A stretch of 9,435 bases of DNA from Methanosarcinales archaeon (lineage in GTDB: Archaea > Halobacteriota > Methanosarcinia > Methanosarcinales > Methanogasteraceae), in the NCBI GenBank assembly GCA_030594905.1, contig JAUVEF010000031.1:1-9435 (forward strand), written 5' to 3'. Both the position numbers and the translations under genes were made by a program. A model generated the notes under the pieces. That model did not search any database. It was not told where the DNA came from and saw nothing but the letters and a program-made list of their open reading frames with translations. Positions within the stretch are counted from its first letter, which is position 1. The number at the start of each line of letters is the position of its first letter. Shown one piece after another: positions 6,868 through 9,435 of this stretch.

Positions 6868-7017
6868 ATGAGAACTGTTAGACGCGACCCAAACCCAAAG
6901 ACACGGTGTACCTACCGAAACGGTCGCGCAAGAGCAAGAGCAAGAGCGCGGGCAGGCAGCAAGCGCCACTGCACCAAATCCCGCCACCTCACAATCACAC
7001 TATCGCGCCATCAATAG
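6868..7017 (+). CDS. Doubtful 49-residue arginine-rich protein with RA repeats
   Basis: This short frame runs ATG to TAG and encodes a very basic peptide beginning MRTVRRDPNPKTRC, with a central (RA)4 run starting at residue 20, and ending SRHLTITLSRHQ. Two cysteines (C14, C35) and several histidines are present. A GGGATGG sequence lies 9 bases before the ATG and could act as a ribosome-binding site. I do not recognise the family. Arg/Ala-repeat tails occur in nucleic-acid-binding proteins, so RNA or DNA binding would fit, but the run may only reflect the GCAAGA hexamer repeat in otherwise noncoding DNA. It lies 31 bases before the DUF1464 start, whose putative TATA box begins right after its stop. 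This may instead be untranslated spacer. Confidence 0.3.
   Translation: MRTVRRDPNPKTRCTYRNGRARARARARAGSKRHCTKSRHLTITLSRHQ
6928..6945 (+). repeat. Three tandem GCAAGA hexamers
   Basis: The unit GCAAGA occurs three times without interruption, followed by a degenerate fourth (GCGCGG). It lies inside the small arginine-rich ORF and encodes its Ala-Arg repeats. Such hexamer tracts can change length by slippage without breaking a frame. Confidence 0.8.
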
Positions 7018-7033
7018 CTTTATGCATATAAAA
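7018..7033 (+). promoter_or_regulatory. Putative TATA box for the DUF1464 gene
   Basis: CTTTATGCATATAAAA is the most AT-rich stretch in this spacer. The centre of TTTATG is about 27 bases before the ATG at 7049, the distance expected for a leaderless transcript, and the intervening bases (CGCACCATCCCACCC) contain no Shine-Dalgarno sequence. This favours 7049 over the in-frame ATG at 7022, which lies within the element itself. Confidence 0.5.
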
Positions 7034-7048
7034 CGCACCATCCCACCC

Positions 7049-8128
7049 ATGCCCCGCGTTGTCGGAATCGACCCTGGTACCATGAGTTTCGATTTCTTTG
7101 GACTGGATGGTGATGACATCATCCTTGACACATCGATACCAACGAAACAGATCGCATCAGATCCCGAATCAGTCATCGGTCTGCTAAAGCAGGCAGATCC
7201 CGAACTTATCCTCGGTCCATCGGGATATGGAACCAAACTCAAAGGAATTGCAGAGATAACGCCAGAAGACCTCTTTATGATGTCGCTTGTCAAAAAAGGT
7301 GACAAAAAATCAATACTCGGGATGCGCAGGTTCATCGAGACGCTAAAGAAGCATAATCTCCCGGTTTGTTTCATTCCGGGCGTCATACACCTGCCAACGG
7401 TGCCCTCATATCGGAAGATCAACAGGATTGACATGGGCACCCCTGACAAGCTCTGCTGCTGCGCGCTTGCGATCAGGGATCAGGCGGCCAGGTGCAGCAT
7501 CGATTATGGCCAGACATCATTCATATCACTGGAGATCGGGTTTGCGCACACTGCCGCCATTGCTGTAGATGCGGGGAAGGTCGTGGACGGCATCGGCGGA
7601 ACCAGCGGCGGCATCGGATTCCTGTCGATGGGTGCGATGGATGCCGAGCTTGCATACCTCCTCGCAGGATTTTACAAGGAGTTCATGACCAGCCGGGGCG
7701 CGTCCTTTCTGGCTGGCGGCAGCATTGGCAGTACCGGTAGCATCATGCCTAAAGATCTTGCTACGCACGACGATGCCAGACATGCGCTGGTCGAGGGTGC
7801 GGTCAAGAATGTTCTTGCACTCATGTCCTCGGTGACACCGGAAGAGGTGTTGCTCTCTGGCAGGTTGTCAGGAATTCCACAGATCCGGGAAGAGTTGACC
7901 GAGCGGCTGGAGCGATTTTCATCTGTCAGAATGCTCAAAGGTTTTCCGGGCGCGGTGGTTGCGAAAGAATCCGCCCAAGGCGCGGCGTTGATAGCTGAAG
8001 GGTTGCTGCACGGGACGTATGCGGATATTGTAACGGTTATGGAGATTAGGCAGTCGCGTGGCACGGTTCTGGATTATGTACCGCAAGATGTTGCCAATTT
8101 GTCACCAGTAGCACGATTCATGGCATGA
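7049..8128 (+). CDS. DUF1464 family protein (ASKHA-type predicted kinase)
   Basis: The protein is 359 residues from the ATG at 7049; the upstream in-frame ATG at 7022 would add nine residues but lies in the promoter-like element. The N-terminus MPRVVGIDPGTMSFDFFGLDG is a phosphate-1 motif of the acetate and sugar kinase/Hsp70/actin superfamily. Family-specific blocks follow: ILGPSGYGTKLKGI, VCFIPGVIHLPTVPSYRK and NRIDMGTPDKLC. A second phosphate motif region is SFISLEIGFAHTAAIAVDAG with DGIGGTSGGIGF, and an adenosine-side motif is EVLLSGRLSGIPQIREEL. DUF1464 is a mostly archaeal family described as butyrate-kinase-like by structure; substrate and pathway are unproven. No membrane segment is seen. 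Neighbours give no metabolic clue, since cofG is divergent and the next gene downstream has its own promoter. The family call is strong; kinase activity is inferred from the fold. Confidence 0.9.
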   Translation: MPRVVGIDPGTMSFDFFGLDGDDIILDTSIPTKQIASDPESVIGLLKQADPELILGPSGYGTKLKGIAEITPEDLFMMSLVKKGDKKSILGMRRFIETLKKHNLPVCFIPGVIHLPTVPSYRKINRIDMGTPDKLCCCALAIRDQAARCSIDYGQTSFISLEIGFAHTAAIAVDAGKVVDGIGGTSGGIGFLSMGAMDAELAYLLAGFYKEFMTSRGASFLAGGSIGSTGSIMPKDLATHDDARHALVEGAVKNVLALMSSVTPEEVLLSGRLSGIPQIREELTERLERFSSVRMLKGFPGAVVAKESAQGAALIAEGLLHGTYADIVTVMEIRQSRGTVLDYVPQDVANLSPVARFMA

Positions 8129-8163
8129 TCGTGCCACCATGGTAGTCTTCGCCTCACACCAAC

Positions 8164-8199
8164 GTATATATTAGTAGTACTCCATATAGTTATTTATCG
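8164..8199 (+). promoter_or_regulatory. AT-rich promoter region upstream of the zinc-ribbon gene
   Basis: Two TATA-like elements stand in a strongly AT-rich stretch: GTATATAT (8164-8171) and TTATTTATC (8189-8197). The second would place the transcription start near 8220, where the first hairpin of the leader begins, giving a leader of about 120 bases before the ATG at 8344. A third TTTATATG at 8325-8332 is only about 15 bases from that ATG and too close to serve it. Position and composition are the only evidence. Confidence 0.4.
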
Positions 8200-8218
8200 C
8201 AAGTGGTTTTCAACATCC

Positions 8219-8245
8219 GCAAAATCCGTTCGCGCGGGTTTTTGC
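8219..8245 (+). repeat. Hairpin in the leader of the zinc-ribbon gene
   Basis: GCAAAATCC and GGGTTTTTGC can pair as a six-base-pair stem, one mismatch, and two or three further G-C pairs around a CG-rich loop (GTTCGCGC). The 3' arm has a T5 run, so it could also act as an attenuator or weak terminator. Pairing is read by eye. Confidence 0.4.
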
Positions 8246-8267
8246 ACAAATTGGGGTATAACGGGAA

Positions 8268-8312
8268 TTGGCGCAGTCCGGCACGCCCGGGTATGACCCG
8301 GAGGCGGTCGGG
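8268..8312 (+). other. tRNA-like or structured segment in the leader
   Basis: The sequence contains TTGGCGCAGTCCGGCACGCC, close to the D-arm consensus of archaeal tRNAs (T8, A14-G15, G18-G19, A21 can be placed), followed by a perfect inverted repeat CCGGGT-ATG-ACCCGG (8287-8301) where an anticodon arm would lie, then GAGGCGGTCGGG as in a variable region and T-stem start. A proper T-loop (TTCRA) and a matching acceptor strand are not found, and the anticodon loop is too short, so this is not a working tRNA gene. It could be a degenerate tRNA, a tRNA mimic in the mRNA leader, or chance G+C-rich structure. Confidence 0.3.
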
Positions 8313-8343
8313 CTGTGTATCATCTTTATATGGAGTGAGGAGT

Positions 8344-8478
8344 ATGAAAACATTGAATAAATGTCCAAAATGTAATTTCGAACTGGAACTGGTTTCTGAG
8401 ATGCAAATATGCCACAGATGCAACTACTGGACACGGAAAGGAACTGCCCAGCTCGATTTTGCGATGCTTGACGGATAA
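8344..8478 (+). CDS. Small zinc-ribbon protein (44 residues)
   Basis: The frame from ATG 8344 to TAA 8476 encodes a 44-residue protein with two CxxC knuckles, C7-PK-C10 and C23-HR-C26, separated by twelve residues, the spacing of a rubredoxin-like or ribosomal-type zinc ribbon. The residues after it (NYWTRKGTAQLDFAMLDG) form a short tail. An open frame extends upstream to a GTG at 8203, but that part is low-complexity and basic and has no support. The ATG at 8344 is preceded by GGAGTGAGGAG, a strong Shine-Dalgarno, so I chose it. No specific family is recognised. Such proteins often bind RNA, DNA or another protein. The RNase Z start follows 37 bases after the stop on the same strand. The gene is probably real; its function is unknown. 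Confidence 0.65.
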   Translation: MKTLNKCPKCNFELELVSEMQICHRCNYWTRKGTAQLDFAMLDG

Positions 8479-8483
8479 TAACA

Positions 8484-8491
8484 GATAAATA
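8484..8491 (+). promoter_or_regulatory. Putative TATA box for RNase Z
   Basis: GATAAATA is centred about 28 bases before the ATG at 8516, consistent with a leaderless start. GGAG at 8494-8497 lies too far from the ATG to be an ideal Shine-Dalgarno, and an ATG at 8500 is in another frame. Read-through from the zinc-ribbon gene is also possible. Confidence 0.4.
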
Positions 8492-8515
8492 CCGGAGCCA
8501 TGAAATACGGGATTC

Positions 8516-9430
8516 ATGCTCCGTGTAACTTTTCTTGGAACCGGCGGCTCGCTGCCGACGCCGCATAGAAACCCATCCGCAATCCTGATCAACAGGGATG
8601 GTGAACTGCTACTGTTCGATTGCGGTGAAGGCACCCAACAGCAGATGATGAGGGCGAGAACCGGAATGATGAATCTTTCCTCGATTTTTATCACCCACCT
8701 ACATGCAGATCATATTCTTGGCATCCCGGGGCTGATCCAGACCATGTCATTCCAGGGGCGGGTTGAACCGTTGTACATCTATGCGCCGGAACGCTCATTA
8801 GAACAGATCGACTGCCTGACACACATCGGATACACTAGACCCAAGTTTGACGTGCAGATTACAGAACTCTTCCCGGGCGACGTTGTCGAACACGATGACT
8901 ATGATGTCGAAGCCATCAGGACCGAGCATAACATACCCTCAATCGGATATGCGCTGATCGAACACCAGAGGATCGGGCGGTTCAACCGCGAGCGTGCAAT
9001 CGAACTCGGAGTCCCGCCAGGACCGCTCTTTGCACGGCTGCAGCGCGGCGATGATATTATGGCAGACGGGAAGACCGTGCATCCCGGAGACGTACTCGGC
9101 AGTCCGCGACCCGGGCGCCGCATTGTTTATACTGGCGATACCAGACCGACCGATGAGATTGTTGAGGTGAGTCGTGGTGCAGACCTGCTAATTCATGATA
9201 GCAGTATGGCAAACGACCTTATCGGCTGGGCGCGCGAGACCATGCACTCCACCGCCGGGGAGGCAGCGCTCACCGCAAAGGAAGCGGAAGTGCGGGAACT
9301 GGTACTAACACACATCAGTTCGAGGTACGCGGATTCCTCACCAATCCTTGAGGACGGAGCAGCGGTATTTGAGAACGTGCGGGTCGCAAAGGATTTTCTG
9401 GAGATCGAGATACCATATCGGGACAAATAG
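8516..9430 (+). CDS. rnz: Ribonuclease Z (tRNA 3' endonuclease)
   Basis: This complete 304-residue metallo-beta-lactamase-fold protein is of normal length for the short form of RNase Z. It cuts the 3' trailer from precursor tRNAs as a dimer with two zinc ions per subunit. The N-terminus VTFLGTGGSLPTPHRNPSA is typical, followed by LLFDCGEGTQQQMM. The metal-binding motif THLHADH supplies H61, H63, D65 and H66. Further ligands are H138 (TEHNIPSIGY), D208 (YTGDTRP) and H266 (LTHISSRY). The tRNA-binding flexible-arm region is seen around residues 165-195 (GVPPGPLFARLQRGDDI). The HST motif (HSTAGEAA, H244) is present. The usual HEAT-type motif reads HDSSM (H227-D228), a conservative Glu-to-Asp change. 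The gene follows the zinc-ribbon gene by 37 bases but has its own TATA-like box. The assignment is secure. Confidence 0.97.
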   Translation: MLRVTFLGTGGSLPTPHRNPSAILINRDGELLLFDCGEGTQQQMMRARTGMMNLSSIFITHLHADHILGIPGLIQTMSFQGRVEPLYIYAPERSLEQIDCLTHIGYTRPKFDVQITELFPGDVVEHDDYDVEAIRTEHNIPSIGYALIEHQRIGRFNRERAIELGVPPGPLFARLQRGDDIMADGKTVHPGDVLGSPRPGRRIVYTGDTRPTDEIVEVSRGADLLIHDSSMANDLIGWARETMHSTAGEAALTAKEAEVRELVLTHISSRYADSSPILEDGAAVFENVRVAKDFLEIEIPYRDK

Positions 9431-9435
9431 ATGAC

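Noticed and set aside
8268..8312. A functional tRNA gene
   Set aside because: There is no T-loop, no paired acceptor stem, no usable anticodon loop and no 3' trailer pattern, although the D-arm-like part is striking.
8203..8343. N-terminal extension of the zinc-ribbon frame to a GTG at 8203
   Set aside because: The extension is basic and low in complexity, its GTG has no ribosome-binding site, and the ATG at 8344 has a strong Shine-Dalgarno directly upstream.
9088..9260. HDSSM in RNase Z as a broken active site
   Set aside because: The change from the usual HE to HD is conservative, and all metal ligands (H61, H63, D65, H66, H138, D208, H266) are present, so loss of function is not supported.
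1..9435. CRISPR array, IS element or phage gene
   Set aside because: I found no regularly spaced repeats, transposase, terminal inverted repeats with target duplication, or phage structural motifs anywhere in the window.

Overview
The window reads as a stretch of a euryarchaeal chromosome, most likely from the methanogen / methane-oxidiser / Archaeoglobus side of the tree. The evidence is cofG (coenzyme F420 chromophore synthesis), an archaeal-type hexulose-phosphate synthase fused to an RraA-like domain, a DUF1464 predicted sugar/acid kinase, an archaeal RNase Z, and TATA-like boxes about 27 bp upstream of several start codons that lack a Shine-Dalgarno sequence. Base composition is moderate and codon use looks similar across the genes. 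I cannot assign a genus from the sequence alone.

Layout. From 1 to 6808 everything recognisable is on the minus strand. It holds a partial hps-rraA gene that runs off the left edge, the orphan C-terminal half of a DUF4411 (PIN-like, toxin-type) gene, a two-gene unit of pyruvate phosphate dikinase (ppdK) overlapped by a DsrE-like protein and closed by a perfect hairpin, and a two-gene unit of cofG overlapped by a geranylgeranyl-reductase-type flavoprotein. From 6868 to the right edge the genes are on the plus strand. They are a doubtful 49-residue arginine-rich ORF, a DUF1464 kinase-like gene, a 44-residue zinc-ribbon protein with a structured leader, and RNase Z, which is complete and ends 5 bases before the edge.

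How the genes relate. Most are central metabolism or housekeeping: PpdK interconverts pyruvate and PEP, Hps links formaldehyde and pentose-phosphate chemistry, CofG makes the Fo chromophore, the flavoprotein probably saturates isoprenoid chains, and RNase Z matures tRNA 3' ends. I see no complete defence island, phage, IS element or CRISPR array. The points most worth a second look are a probable frameshift at the end of the flavoprotein gene (a coding-looking tail continues in the +1 frame), the decayed DUF4411 toxin half, the structured and partly tRNA-like leader upstream of the zinc-ribbon/RNase Z pair, the repeat-bearing arginine-rich ORF in the divergent promoter region, and the mix of leaderless-looking and Shine-Dalgarno-led genes.
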